Origin: Betaproteobacteria bacterium
Lineage (GTDB): Bacteria; Pseudomonadota; Gammaproteobacteria; Burkholderiales; Casimicrobiaceae
DNA length: 64,000 nt
Reading direction: 5' to 3'
NCBI GenBank assembly: GCA_003153475.1
Contig: PLYT01000005.1
Location: 26,781 to 90,780 of the forward strand
In this document: positions 18,696-27,930 of the stretch, piece after piece
How positions within the stretch are numbered: the stretch's first letter is position 1
How the letters are laid out: each line of letters opens with the position of its first letter
Translations under genes and position numbers: made by a program
The notes under the pieces: generated by a model
The model's input: the letters and a program-made list of their open reading frames with translations, nothing else
The model's database searches: none
What the model was told of the DNA's origin: nothing

Positions 18696-20078
18696 ATGTC
18701 GCCGGACTCAGCGGCCGCCCGCCGCGATCAGTCATTCCATCTGCACCCTTCGACCAACCTGCGCACGGTCCTGAACGAGGGACCGCTGGTCATTGCGCGC
18801 GGCGAAGGCGTCTATGTCTACGACGATCAGGGGAAGCGTTATCTCGAGGGCATGGCCGGCCTCTGGTGCGCATCGCTCGGATTCTCCGAGCGACGGCTGG
18901 CCGACGCCGCCTATCGGCAGATGTGCGAGCTGCCGTTCTACCACAGCTTCGGCGGCAAGGTTCCGGCCATCAGTACGGAGCTCGCCGAGCGGCTGATAGG
19001 CATCGCTCCGACCGGCATGGGCAAGGTCCTGTTCGCCAATTCGGGATCCGAGGCGAACGACACGGCGATAAAGCTCGCGTGGTACGTCAACAATGCGCTC
19101 GGCCGGCCACGAAAGAAGAAGATCATCTCGCGGCAGCGCGCCTACCACGGCGTGACGATCGCCACCGGAAGTCTGACCGGCCTTGCCTTCGCCCACGACG
19201 ACTTCGATCTGCCGATCGCGCGTATCCTGCACACCGACGCGCCGCATTATTACCGCGGCGCGCACGCAGGTGAAAGCGAGGAAGCGTTCGCCGCTCGCCT
19301 TGCCGCCAATCTCGAAGCATTGATCCTGCGCGAGGGTCCCGACACGGTCGCGGCGTTTTTTGCCGAGCCTGTCATGGGCGCGGGCGGCGTCATCGTGCCT
19401 CCGGCGACCTACTTCGATCGCATCCAGCCGATCCTGAAGAAATACGACATCCTGTTCGTCGTCGACGAGGTCATCTGCGGCTTCGGCCGCACCGGCAAGA
19501 TGTTCGGCTCGCAGACCTTCAACCTCGAGCCCGACATGATTACCGTCGCCAAGGCGCTTTCGGCGGGCTACCTGCCGATTTCGGCCACGCTGGTTTCGAA
19601 TGCGATCTATGAGATCCTGCTCGCGCAAAGCGACAAGCTCGGCATCTTCGGCCACGGTTACACTTATTCGTCGCATCCGGTCCCGGCCGCCGTCGCGCTC
19701 GAGACGCTGAAGATCTACGAAGAGCGCGACATCGTCGCCGCCGTCGGGCGCGTCGGTCCGCGCCTGCAGGCGGCGATCCGGAACCACGCCGCGCATCCGC
19801 TGGTCGGCGAGGCGCGCGGCATCGGCCTGATCGGCGCCGTCGAGCTGGTTCGCGACAAGGCGACGAAGGAGAGCTTCGCGCCTAAGGCCGGCGTAGCCGC
19901 GTACCTGGTCCGTCGCGCCCAGCACCACGGCGCGATCTTTCGCAACATGCCCGGCGACATCGTCGCATTCAGCCCGCCGCTCGTCATCAGCGATGCGGAG
20001 ATCGACGACATGATGGAATGCTTCGGCAAGGCGCTCGACGAAACCTGGGCGATGGTGAAGGAAAAGGGACTCGCGTAA
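18696..20078 (+). CDS. Class III omega-aminotransferase
   Basis: 460 residues, start with GAGGAAC upstream. Fold-type I PLP enzyme: 'FANSGSEANDTAIKLAWY' (phosphate and substrate contacts), 'RAYHGVTIATGSLTG', 'VVDEVICGFGRTG' (Asp that pairs with the PLP ring) and the Schiff-base Lys in 'ITVAKALSAGYLPISA'. Closest in feel to putrescine- or beta-alanine-pyruvate aminotransferases (SpuC type). It sits just upstream of a Pot-type polyamine importer, so transamination of an imported diamine or omega-amino acid is the natural guess. Confidence 0.9.
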   Translation: MSPDSAAARRDQSFHLHPSTNLRTVLNEGPLVIARGEGVYVYDDQGKRYLEGMAGLWCASLGFSERRLADAAYRQMCELPFYHSFGGKVPAISTELAERLIGIAPTGMGKVLFANSGSEANDTAIKLAWYVNNALGRPRKKKIISRQRAYHGVTIATGSLTGLAFAHDDFDLPIARILHTDAPHYYRGAHAGESEEAFAARLAANLEALILREGPDTVAAFFAEPVMGAGGVIVPPATYFDRIQPILKKYDILFVVDEVICGFGRTGKMFGSQTFNLEPDMITVAKALSAGYLPISATLVSNAIYEILLAQSDKLGIFGHGYTYSSHPVPAAVALETLKIYEERDIVAAVGRVGPRLQAAIRNHAAHPLVGEARGIGLIGAVELVRDKATKESFAPKAGVAAYLVRRAQHHGAIFRNMPGDIVAFSPPLVISDAEIDDMMECFGKALDETWAMVKEKGLA

Positions 20079-20176
20079 AGCCCGGTGGCCAGCCTTGAGG
20101 CACCGGTGCGGCGCGCGCGTTGACCGTATGCCCGGCGACGAACGATGATTGGCTCCATCCGCGAAGGCCCGGCAGC

Positions 20177-21286
20177 ATGAAAACATCCGAACCCATCGTC
20201 CGCTTCGTTGGCGTCGAAAAAAGCTACGATGGCATCACCCGCGTCGTTGATGATCTCGACCTCGATATCGAGCGCGGCGAGTTCCTGACCTTGCTGGGGC
20301 CGTCGGGCTCGGGCAAGACGACGACGCTGATGATGCTCGCGGGCTTCGAGGCACCGACCGGCGGGCAGATCCTGCTCGAAGGCAAGTCGCTGTCCCACAT
20401 GCCGCCACACCAGCGCAATATCGGCATGGTGTTCCAGAACTACGCGCTGTTCCCGCATATGAGCGTCGCCGAAAACATCGGTTTCCCGCTGTCGGTGCGC
20501 GCAGTGGCTGCGGCAGACCTCGCCGCACGGGTCGAGCGCGCGCTCGACATGGTGCAGCTGGCCGGTTTCGGGGACAGGCGTCCGGCGCAGCTTTCCGGCG
20601 GCCAGCAACAGCGCGTCGCGGTCGCCCGCGCGCTGGTCTTCGAGCCGAAGCTGATCCTGATGGACGAGCCGCTGGGCGCGCTCGACAAGCAGTTGCGCGA
20701 GCAGATGCAGCTCGAGCTCCGGCGCCTGCACCAGCGCCTGGCCGTCACGATGGTCTACGTCACCCACGACCAATCCGAGGCGCTGACGATGTCGGATCGC
20801 ATCGCGGTGTTTCACCGCGGCCGGATCCAGCAGCTCGACACGCCCAAGCAAATGTACGAATACCCGAGGAGCGCCTTTGTCGCCCGCTTCATCGGCGAGA
20901 ACAACCGGCTCGAAGGCAGCACCGAGTCGACCGCCGACGGCCGCTGCACGATCCGGATAAGGAACAGCGAGACCCGGATCGAGGGCACGCTGGTCGAGCC
21001 GGTGCAGGACGGCGGCGCCGTCACCGTTTCGCTGCGCCCGGAGCGGGTGCAAATACACGTGGCCGGGCATACAATCGGCGCACGGCGCGGCTGCAGTCTT
21101 GCCGGCACGCTGCGCGAAATCGTCTACCTCGGCGACCACGTCCGGGCGCGCGTGGCGCTCGACGGCAGCGAGGACTTTACGGTGAAGCGCCCGATCAGCG
21201 AGGCGCATGCAATACCCGATGTCGGCGCGGCGGTGGAAATGCAGTGGCAGCCCGAACACTGCCGCGTCTTTGCGCAGGAAAACTAA
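20177..21286 (+). CDS. Polyamine-type ABC transporter ATP-binding protein
   Basis: 369 residues from the ATG giving 'MKTSEPIVRFVGVEKSYDG'; the track start lies in leader sequence. Walker A 'GPSGSGKTTTLMML', signature 'LSGGQQQRVAVARAL', Walker B 'LILMDEPLGALDKQ' and the switch His in 'VYVTHDQSEA' are all present. A C-terminal TOBE domain of about 110 residues ('VSLRPERVQIHV') is typical of PotA-like subunits. It energises the two permeases encoded downstream (22373 and 23647). First gene of the importer operon. Confidence 0.93.
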   Translation: MKTSEPIVRFVGVEKSYDGITRVVDDLDLDIERGEFLTLLGPSGSGKTTTLMMLAGFEAPTGGQILLEGKSLSHMPPHQRNIGMVFQNYALFPHMSVAENIGFPLSVRAVAAADLAARVERALDMVQLAGFGDRRPAQLSGGQQQRVAVARALVFEPKLILMDEPLGALDKQLREQMQLELRRLHQRLAVTMVYVTHDQSEALTMSDRIAVFHRGRIQQLDTPKQMYEYPRSAFVARFIGENNRLEGSTESTADGRCTIRIRNSETRIEGTLVEPVQDGGAVTVSLRPERVQIHVAGHTIGARRGCSLAGTLREIVYLGDHVRARVALDGSEDFTVKRPISEAHAIPDVGAAVEMQWQPEHCRVFAQEN

Positions 21287-21301
21287 GTCCAGGAGATCAC
21301 C

Positions 21302-22348
21302 ATGTTGAACAACAGATTTGCCGCGGTCGCGTTGGCCGCCGTGGCGTCGATGCTGTCGGCAACGGCGCTTGCGCGCGACTTGGCCGTCGTGTCGTGGGGC
21401 GGCGCCTATCAGGATGCGCAGCGCGAGGTCTATTTCAAGCCGTTCATGGAAAAGACCAAGATCACGATGACCGAGGAGAACTGGGATGGCGGTGTCGGCA
21501 CGCTGCGCGCCAAGATCCAGGGCGGCAACAACAACTGGGATGTCGTGCAAGTCGAGTCCGAGGAACTGCTGCTCGGCTGCGAGGAGGGCCTGTACGAAAA
21601 GATCGACTGGGCGAAGCTGGGCGGCAAGGACAAGTTCCTGCCCGATGCGGTCAACGACTGCGGCGTCGGCGCGATCGTGTACAGCTTCATCCTGGCCTAC
21701 GACGGCGACAAGATCAAAGGGGACACCCCGAAATCGTGGGCCGACTTCTGGAACGTGAAAAAGTGGCCGGGCAAGCGCGCGTTGCGCAAGGGCGCGAAGA
21801 CGACGCTGGAAATCGCGCTGATGGCCGACGGCGTCGCGCCGAAGGATGTGTACAAGGTCCTCGGGACCCCGGCCGGCGTCGACCGCGCGTTCAAGAAGCT
21901 CGATCAACTCAAGCCCGATCTGGTCTGGTGGGAAAAGGGCTCGCAGCCGCCGCAACTGCTCGCCTCGGGCGAAGTGGCGATGACCGACGCGTACAACGGC
22001 CGGATCGCCGCGGCCAACGACAAGGACAAGAAGAACTTCAAGATCGTCTGGCACAACAACCTGTACACGATCGATTCGTGGGTGATCATGAAAGGCTCGC
22101 CGAACAAGGCGCAGGCGGAAACCTTCCTGCAGTTCGTCAGCGATCCGCAGTACCAGAAGAACCTGCCGGAAAAGATCACCTACGGTCCGACGACCAAGGC
22201 CTCGACCGCGATGATCGACAAGAAGGTACTGCCGGAGCTGGCGACCGCGCCGCAGAACATCGCATCCGCACTGCCGATCAACGACAAGTTCTGGCTGGAG
22301 AATCTGGACAAGCTTTCGCAGCGATTCAACGCCTGGGTCGCCAAGTAA
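21302..22348 (+). CDS. Periplasmic polyamine-type binding protein (PotD/PotF-like)
   Basis: 348 residues with CCAGGAG upstream. The signal peptide ends at 'LSATALARD'. Family-1-like solute-binding fold: 'AVVSWGGAYQDAQREVYFKPF' at the start is typical for PotD/PotF-like receptors, and 'WEKGSQPPQLLASGEVAM' and 'NNLYTIDSWVIMKGS' line the expected ligand cleft. It delivers the substrate (putrescine, spermidine or a related amine) to the following permeases. The gene starts 15 nt after the ATPase gene. Confidence 0.92.
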   Translation: MLNNRFAAVALAAVASMLSATALARDLAVVSWGGAYQDAQREVYFKPFMEKTKITMTEENWDGGVGTLRAKIQGGNNNWDVVQVESEELLLGCEEGLYEKIDWAKLGGKDKFLPDAVNDCGVGAIVYSFILAYDGDKIKGDTPKSWADFWNVKKWPGKRALRKGAKTTLEIALMADGVAPKDVYKVLGTPAGVDRAFKKLDQLKPDLVWWEKGSQPPQLLASGEVAMTDAYNGRIAAANDKDKKNFKIVWHNNLYTIDSWVIMKGSPNKAQAETFLQFVSDPQYQKNLPEKITYGPTTKASTAMIDKKVLPELATAPQNIASALPINDKFWLENLDKLSQRFNAWVAK

Positions 22349-22372
22349 CCGGCAAAGGCGGGCGATAGCGCG

Positions 22373-23641
22373 ATGCTGACCGGCGCGGCGGCGGCAGGAC
22401 ACGCTGCGCTGGCGAGCGTCGACGACGACGCGATAACGCTGCGCCGGGCGCTGCGCAAGAGCCGCCGTCGCGAGCAATGGCGCGCGGCGGCGCTGGTGCT
22501 GCCGCTGTTCGTCTTTCTCGCGGCATGCTTCGTCGTACCGATCGGCGCGATGCTCGCGCGAGGCGTCATCGACACCGACGTGGCGCGGATCCTGCCCACG
22601 GTCACGGCGGCGCTCAAAAGCTGGAACGGCAGCGGTCTGCCCGCCGAGTCCGCCTACCAGGCGCTGATCGCGGACATTCGCGCCGCGCGCGGCGCGGGCA
22701 CGCTGGCGAGTGCGGCCACGCGCCTCAACTACGACGAGCCGGGCTTTCGCACCTTGCTGTTCGCCACCGGACGGCAATTGCCCGATGAGTTGACGGCGCC
22801 GGCGCGCGAGACGCTGATCGGCATCGACCCGAAGTGGGGGGAGCGAGACACCTGGGCGGCGATGCGCCGCGCCGGAGGTCCGGTCACCGACTTCTACCTG
22901 CTCGCGGCGCTCGATCTGCAGCGCGACGCCGACAACTCGATCACGGGCGCGCCGCCGGAACAGCGCGTGTTTCGCGACGTCCTGGGGCGCACGCTGTGGA
23001 TCTCGGCGATGGTGACTCTGATCTGCCTGTTGCTCGGTTACCCGGTCGCCTACGTCATCGCCGCGCAGCCGCCGGGGCGGGCGGGCGTGCTGCTGTTCCT
23101 GGTCCTGCTTCCGTTCTGGACTTCGCTGCTGGTACGCACCGTCGCCTGGGTCGTCCTGCTGCAAAAAGAGGGCGTGCTCAACAGCCTGTTCATGTCGCTC
23201 GGGCTGGTGCACGAGCCGCTGAAGATGATCTACAACCGCTTCGCCGTCTATGTGGCGATGGTGCATGTGCTGTTGCCGTTCATGGTATTGCCGCTGTACA
23301 GCGTGATGCGCGGCATTCCGCCGTCGTACGTGCGCGCCGCGTCGTCGCTCGGCGCCAAGCCGTTCACCGCGTTCCGTCGTGTGTTCGTGCCGCAGACACT
23401 CGCCGGCATCGGCGCCGGCTGCCTGATGGTCTTCATCCAGGCGCTGGGCTATTACATCACGCCGGCGCTGGTCGGCGGCGCCGAAGACCAGATGATCAGC
23501 TATTTCATCGCCTTTTACGCCAGCAGGACGGTGAACTGGGGCATGGCCGCGGCGCTGTCGATCATGCTGCTGACCGCCACGCTGCTGCTCTACGCGGTGT
23601 ACAACCGCATGGTCGGTGTCGACCGCATGCGTCTGGGCTGA
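22373..23641 (+). CDS. Polyamine-type ABC permease 1 (PotB-like)
   Basis: 422 residues, longer than PotB because of an extra periplasmic region of about 150 residues between TM1 ('LVLPLFVFLAACFVVPIGA') and the core. The core has five further helices and the EAA coupling loop 'RAASSLGAKPFTAFRRVFVPQ' that docks on the ATPase. Such a long first loop is common in this permease branch. It is followed after 5 nt by the second permease. Confidence 0.9.
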   Translation: MLTGAAAAGHAALASVDDDAITLRRALRKSRRREQWRAAALVLPLFVFLAACFVVPIGAMLARGVIDTDVARILPTVTAALKSWNGSGLPAESAYQALIADIRAARGAGTLASAATRLNYDEPGFRTLLFATGRQLPDELTAPARETLIGIDPKWGERDTWAAMRRAGGPVTDFYLLAALDLQRDADNSITGAPPEQRVFRDVLGRTLWISAMVTLICLLLGYPVAYVIAAQPPGRAGVLLFLVLLPFWTSLLVRTVAWVVLLQKEGVLNSLFMSLGLVHEPLKMIYNRFAVYVAMVHVLLPFMVLPLYSVMRGIPPSYVRAASSLGAKPFTAFRRVFVPQTLAGIGAGCLMVFIQALGYYITPALVGGAEDQMISYFIAFYASRTVNWGMAAALSIMLLTATLLLYAVYNRMVGVDRMRLG

Positions 23642-23646
23642 ACAGC

Positions 23647-24471
23647 GTGCGCAATCCCACCGCCACGTTGGGCGAACGCCTCACGCGCATCGGCCTGATC
23701 GGGCTGACCGGCGCGGTGCTGCTATTCCTGGTCGCGCCGATACTCACGATCGTGCCGCTGTCGTTTTCGTCGGGATCGTTCTTCTACTATCCGCTGCCGG
23801 GATTGAGTCTGCGCTGGTACCAGGACTTCTTCACCTCGTCGTTCTGGCTGTCGTCGCTGAAGAACAGCCTGATCATCGGCATATCGGCGACGGTGCTGGC
23901 GACGGTTCTGGGCACGATGGCGGCGATCGGCATCTGGCGCGCGCGCTTCCCGGCGCAGGCGCTGGTGCTGGCGATGCTGATCTCGCCGATGGTCGTGCCT
24001 GTCGTCATCGTCGCGGTCGGTGTCTATTTCGCCTTCGCGCCGCTGGGACTCACCGACGGCTATGCGGGCCTCATCCTGGCGCATGCGACCTTGGGCGTGC
24101 CGTTCGTCGTCATCACCGTGCTGGCCACACTTTCCGCGTTCGACCGCACGCTGCTGCGCGCGGCGGAAAGCCTCGGCGCCTCGCAGATCACGACGTTTCG
24201 CCGCGTGATGCTGCCATTGATCCTGCCCGGGGTAGCATCGGGTGCGGTGTTCGCCTTCGCGGCGTCGTTCGACGAGGTCGTCGTCGTTCTCTTGATGGCC
24301 GGACCCGCGCAGCGCACGCTGCCGCGCCAGATGTTCGCCGGCATCAACGACAACATCAGTCTGACGATCGCCGCCGCGGCGACGATGCTGATCGCGATCT
24401 CGCTGGCGTTGATGATCGCCGTCGGCGCTCTGCAACGGCGCAGCGTGCGGATGCGGCAGGCGGTGCGGTGA
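23647..24471 (+). CDS. Polyamine-type ABC permease 2 (PotC-like)
   Basis: 274 residues from a GTG 5 nt past the previous stop; the longer track ORF is an upstream out-of-frame extension. Six predicted helices, with the EAA loop 'RAAESLGASQITTFRRVMLPL' about two-thirds along. It forms the heterodimeric channel with the PotB-like subunit. Its TGA overlaps the ATG of the betaine-type fusion gene (TGATG), so the two are translated together. Confidence 0.9.
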   Translation: MRNPTATLGERLTRIGLIGLTGAVLLFLVAPILTIVPLSFSSGSFFYYPLPGLSLRWYQDFFTSSFWLSSLKNSLIIGISATVLATVLGTMAAIGIWRARFPAQALVLAMLISPMVVPVVIVAVGVYFAFAPLGLTDGYAGLILAHATLGVPFVVITVLATLSAFDRTLLRAAESLGASQITTFRRVMLPLILPGVASGAVFAFAASFDEVVVVLLMAGPAQRTLPRQMFAGINDNISLTIAAAATMLIAISLALMIAVGALQRRSVRMRQAVR

Positions 24472-26075
24472 TGCGCGCCCTCGCCGTCCACCGCTACGCG
24501 CTTTGCGCGGTGGCCGGCACGCTCGTCTGCGGCGCAGCCGCCGGCGCCGACCTCAACATCGGCTCCAAGCGCTTTACCGAGTCGTACATCCTGGGCGAGA
24601 TCCTCACGGAGGCCGCGCAGTCGGCCGGCGAAGCGACGGTCGTGCACCGTCAGGGGCTGGGCAACACCGCGATCGTGCTCGGCGCTCTGACCCAGGGCAG
24701 CATCGATATCTATCCCGAATACACCGGCACGATAGCCAAGGAAATACTGAAGCTCGACGCGGTGCCGCCATTGGCCGAGCTCAACGCCAAGCTCGCGGCG
24801 ATGGGCCTGGCCGTCGCGGTGCCGCTCGGATTCAACAACACTTATGCGCTGGCGATGCGCGCCGAAGACGCCCGCGCCAGCGGAATCGCCCGGCTCTCCG
24901 ATCTCAAGTCGCACCCGGAGCTCAAGCTCGGACTGTCGCAGGAATTCATCGGGCGCGCCGACGGCTGGCCCGGATTGAAGCGGGCTTACGACCTTCCGTA
25001 CCAGACGCCGCGCGGGCTCGACCACGGCCTCGCGTACGAGGCAATCGCCGGGCATCAGGTCGACGCGATCGACATTTATTCGACCGACGCCAAGATCGAC
25101 AAGTACGGTCTGACGGTGCTTTCCGATGACCGCAACTATTTCCCGCGCTACGACGCGGTGCTGCTTTACCGCGCCGACCTGCCGCAGCGCCTGCCCCGCA
25201 CCTGGGCTGCGCTGCGGCGCCTCGAAGGGCAGATCGACGATGCCTCGATGCGGCGGATGAATGCCGAGGCCGAGCTCGGAGGCAAAAGCTTCGTCGCCGT
25301 GGCGCGCGAGTTCCTCGCGCAAAAAGCTGCCGGTGGCAGCGCCGGGCAGCCGACTTCGATCGCGCCGTCGGCGAAGGCGCCGGCCGGCGGTACACAGACG
25401 GCCGCGGACAGCGGATTCTGGCAGAAGCTGTTCGGGCCAGACTTCGCGCGGCTGACGCTCGAGCATCTGTTGCTGGTGTTCGTCTCGCTCGCGGCGAGCA
25501 TCGCATTGGGCATTCCGCTCGGAATCCTCGCCGCCCGCCGGCCCGCCAGCGAAGGCCTGATCCTGGGTGCGACCGGTGTCGTGCAAACCGTCCCGGCGCT
25601 GGCGCTGCTCGCTTTCCTCATCCCGCTCACCGGGCACATCGGCGCGATTCCGGCGTTCATCGCACTCGCGCTGTACGCGCTGCTTCCGATCGTCCGCAAC
25701 ACGCACGCGGCGCTGACGCAGATCGCGCGCGGGATGAAACAGGCGGCACAATCGCTGGGACTGCAAAGCGGAACGATCCTGCGCTACATCGAGCTGCCGC
25801 TCGGCGCGCCGACGATACTGGCCGGGATCAAGACTTCCGCGGTGATCAACGTCGGCACGGCCACGATCGCCGCGTTCATCGGCGCCGGCGGCTATGGCGA
25901 GCGCATCGTCACCGGGCTCGCGCTGAACGACCACGCAATGCTGCTCGCCGGCGCGATCCCGGCGGCGGCGCTCGCGCTGCTGATCGAAGCGGCCTTTCGC
26001 CTCGGCGAGCGCTGGCTCGTGCCGGCCGGGCTGCGGCTCAGCCAGAAGGGGGCGCAGGAACCCCGCGGCGGCTAG
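24471..26075 (+). CDS. Betaine/choline-type ABC binding protein fused to permease
   Basis: 534 residues. A signal peptide ends at 'AAAGADLNIGS', then an OpuC/ProX-like receptor (about 25-290; 'KRFTESYILGEILTEAAQ', 'QGSIDIYPEYTGTIAKE' typical of osmoprotectant receptors), a low-complexity Ala/Pro linker, and a six-helix permease of the OpuCB type (about 330-520; EAA-like loop 'GMKQAAQSLGLQSGTILRYIE'). This order implies the receptor is tethered to the membrane domain. No OpuCA-type ATPase is adjacent. It is coupled to the Pot-type operon and could borrow that ATPase or one elsewhere. The order receptor-then-permease is unusual, since many fusions have the permease first. Confidence 0.9.
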   Translation: MRALAVHRYALCAVAGTLVCGAAAGADLNIGSKRFTESYILGEILTEAAQSAGEATVVHRQGLGNTAIVLGALTQGSIDIYPEYTGTIAKEILKLDAVPPLAELNAKLAAMGLAVAVPLGFNNTYALAMRAEDARASGIARLSDLKSHPELKLGLSQEFIGRADGWPGLKRAYDLPYQTPRGLDHGLAYEAIAGHQVDAIDIYSTDAKIDKYGLTVLSDDRNYFPRYDAVLLYRADLPQRLPRTWAALRRLEGQIDDASMRRMNAEAELGGKSFVAVAREFLAQKAAGGSAGQPTSIAPSAKAPAGGTQTAADSGFWQKLFGPDFARLTLEHLLLVFVSLAASIALGIPLGILAARRPASEGLILGATGVVQTVPALALLAFLIPLTGHIGAIPAFIALALYALLPIVRNTHAALTQIARGMKQAAQSLGLQSGTILRYIELPLGAPTILAGIKTSAVINVGTATIAAFIGAGGYGERIVTGLALNDHAMLLAGAIPAAALALLIEAAFRLGERWLVPAGLRLSQKGAQEPRGG

Positions 26076-26090
26076 CGCCGTCGGGCCGGC

Positions 26091-26450
26091 CTACTCGACC
26101 CGCAACATGCCTTTCATGTTCGGGTGCAGCGTGCAGATGTAGCTGTACTCGCCGGCGGTGCGGGCGACGTACTTCCAAGAACCGCCAGCCGCGATGTCAT
26201 GCGAATCGAACTTGCCCTGCGCCGTGACCGTATGCGGAAACGGATCCTTGTTCGTCCAGATCACCGTCTCGCCGCGCTTGACCGTCAGCGTCTCGGGATC
26301 GTATTTCAGCCCGTCGATCACGACGCTATGCGTCGCCGGCTTGCCGGCGCTCGCGCCGCCAGCCGTCCCCGGCGCATAGGTCGCGGCGCCCGGGAACAGC
26401 GCGCCCGCGCAGATAAGCGCGAGCGCGAGCCGCTGAGTGCGGGTTCTCAC
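26091..26450 (-). CDS. Plastocyanin/azurin-like cupredoxin
   Basis: 119 residues from a GTG overlapping the stop of the upstream DUF4142 gene (GTGA). A signal peptide ends near 'GAATYAPG'. The mature protein is a single type-1 copper domain: first His in 'KDPFPHTVTAQG', then 'YSYICTLHPNMKGML' supplying Cys, His and Met. It should be a periplasmic blue-copper electron carrier or copper binder. Third gene of the sigma factor/DUF4142/cupredoxin operon. Confidence 0.92.
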   Translation of the reverse strand: MRTRTQRLALALICAGALFPGAATYAPGTAGGASAGKPATHSVVIDGLKYDPETLTVKRGETVIWTNKDPFPHTVTAQGKFDSHDIAAGGSWKYVARTAGEYSYICTLHPNMKGMLRVE

Positions 26451-26959
26451 ATCTTGGACTGCAGCATCTTGGCGTGCTCGAGGTGTGCGACGAACGCCGG
26501 GCGGACCTTGGTGATCAGCGCCTTCAGCTCCTCGTTCTTGGCGCTCGGCAGCAGCGTCTTGTCGACCGCGTCCAGAACCTGCTCGTGGTAGGCGACTTCG
26601 TGGTCGATGTAGGCCTTGTCGAACGCGTTGCCCTTGAGCGTCTTCAGGTTCTTCAGGTTCGCCTCGCCGCCGGACTTCAGGCTCTGGCTGGTCGGATTGT
26701 CTTCCGGCTTGACCTTGAGCTTGGTCACCAGCGCGACCGCCTGTTTATTGACGCCGCTGTGGTCGGTGACCATCTGCTTGCCGAAGTCCCTGACGTCCTT
26801 GGTGCTGCCCATCTTTTCCGCCAGCTTGCCGGCGTCGATGTCGACCTGGTTGGCGGTGACGACGATGTGCGCGATCTGCGCGTCGTTCGGGGCCTGCGCG
26901 GCGACGCCGCCGGCGGCCAGCAATAGAGCGGTTGCGACTACGATACCGATGTTCTTCAT
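26447..26959 (-). CDS. DUF4142 exported protein
   Basis: 170 residues from the ATG with AAGGAGATCGTC upstream; the longer ORF in the track is out-of-frame leader. A signal peptide ends at 'GGVAAQAPND'. The mature part is all-helical with the DUF4142 pattern: 'AQIAHIVVTANQVDIDAGKLA', 'DFGKQMVTDHSGVNKQAVAL' and 'AYIDHEVAYHEQVLDAVD', resembling ferritin-like four-helix bundles with conserved His. Role unknown; members are periplasmic and often stress-associated. Located between the ECF sigma gene (83 nt upstream) and the cupredoxin. Confidence 0.9.
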   Translation of the reverse strand: MKNIGIVVATALLLAAGGVAAQAPNDAQIAHIVVTANQVDIDAGKLAEKMGSTKDVRDFGKQMVTDHSGVNKQAVALVTKLKVKPEDNPTSQSLKSGGEANLKNLKTLKGNAFDKAYIDHEVAYHEQVLDAVDKTLLPSAKNEELKALITKVRPAFVAHLEHAKMLQSKM

Positions 26960-27042
26960 GACGATCTCCTTAGAGTGAAACATTGCCCTGCTTTGGCCTA
27001 TACGTACGGCGGGCCCGGCCGGATGCGCCGGGGGAAAATCGA

Positions 27043-27753
27043 TCAGTCCTGCGCGCGCCAGCGCGCGAGCACGCCGGCGACGATACGGTCGCACCGCTCG
27101 CCGGCAAATCCGAAGGCTTGCACGGTGGCGATGTCGACTTCGCGCGCCATCGCTTCGCGCAGCAGCGCCCGCGCACGGAACGTCCTGCTGCGCACGGTCG
27201 CCGTGGGCACGCCGAGGCATGCAGCCGCCTCGTCGACCGACATCTCCTCGACTTCGCGCAAAATGAACGCCGTCCGGAACTGGTCCGGCAGCGCATCGAT
27301 GTTGCGCTCCAGCAGCCGGCGGACTTCGCCGCGACTCGCGGCGGCATCGGGCTGCTCGGAACTGGCTTCGGTCATGGCGCCCTCCTCGGCGTCGCGCTCG
27401 CCGGCGCTCCACGGGTCGGACTGCGGACTGAACGGCAGAACGACACCGGCACGCTTGCGCTTGCGCAATAGCCCATACGATTCGTTGATGACGATGCGGG
27501 CGAGCCAGGTCGACAGGCGCGCGCCGCCCCGGAAGCCCGCGATGTTGCGAAACGCGGCGAGATAAGCGTTCTGGACCGCGTCTTCGGCCTCCGCGTCGTC
27601 GCGCAGGATCGAGCGGGCGATGCGGTAGAGCATCTGATTGTGGCGCCGCATCATCAGCTCGAACGCGCGCTCGTCGCGCTGACCGATGCGGCGGGCGAGC
27701 TCGACGTCGTTCAGCGCATCGGCGGCGGCTGGCGCAAGGGTGGTCGTCTTCAC
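27043..27753 (-). CDS. ECF-family RNA polymerase sigma factor
   Basis: 236 residues from a GTG with AAGGA about 12 nt upstream; the track's 310-codon version would run into the divergent NnrU gene. Region 2: 'MMRRHNQMLYRIARSILRDDAEAEDAVQNAYL'-type helices and 'FRGGARLSTWLARIVINESY'. Region 4: 'LPDQFRTAFILREVEEMSVDEAA' with the recognition helix 'VPTATVRSRTFRARALL'. No anti-sigma factor lies next to it. The gene is first in an operon with DUF4142 and the cupredoxin, which are its likely targets. Confidence 0.92.
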   Translation of the reverse strand: MKTTTLAPAAADALNDVELARRIGQRDERAFELMMRRHNQMLYRIARSILRDDAEAEDAVQNAYLAAFRNIAGFRGGARLSTWLARIVINESYGLLRKRKRAGVVLPFSPQSDPWSAGERDAEEGAMTEASSEQPDAAASRGEVRRLLERNIDALPDQFRTAFILREVEEMSVDEAAACLGVPTATVRSRTFRARALLREAMAREVDIATVQAFGFAGERCDRIVAGVLARWRAQD

Positions 27754-27930
27754 GGTTGCAGTCAGTCCTTGCACATTGGATGACGATCCCGGAGCCGGCG
27801 TTCCGGCACGATACCCCGCCCTAGCGGGCGGCGGTCCCGCCGGTTGCCAGCGGCCCTCCGGCGGGACCGCGACAAGTGATCGGTCAAGGATGGATAATCC
27901 CCGCTTGCTTCCTACCATCGGGGCTTCCTC

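Noticed and set aside
19715-23266. 1183-codon minus-strand ORF
   Set aside because: Antisense shadow of the aminotransferase and Pot-type genes; its translation is Arg/His/Gln/Asp-rich with no fold, typical of the opposite strand of high-GC genes.
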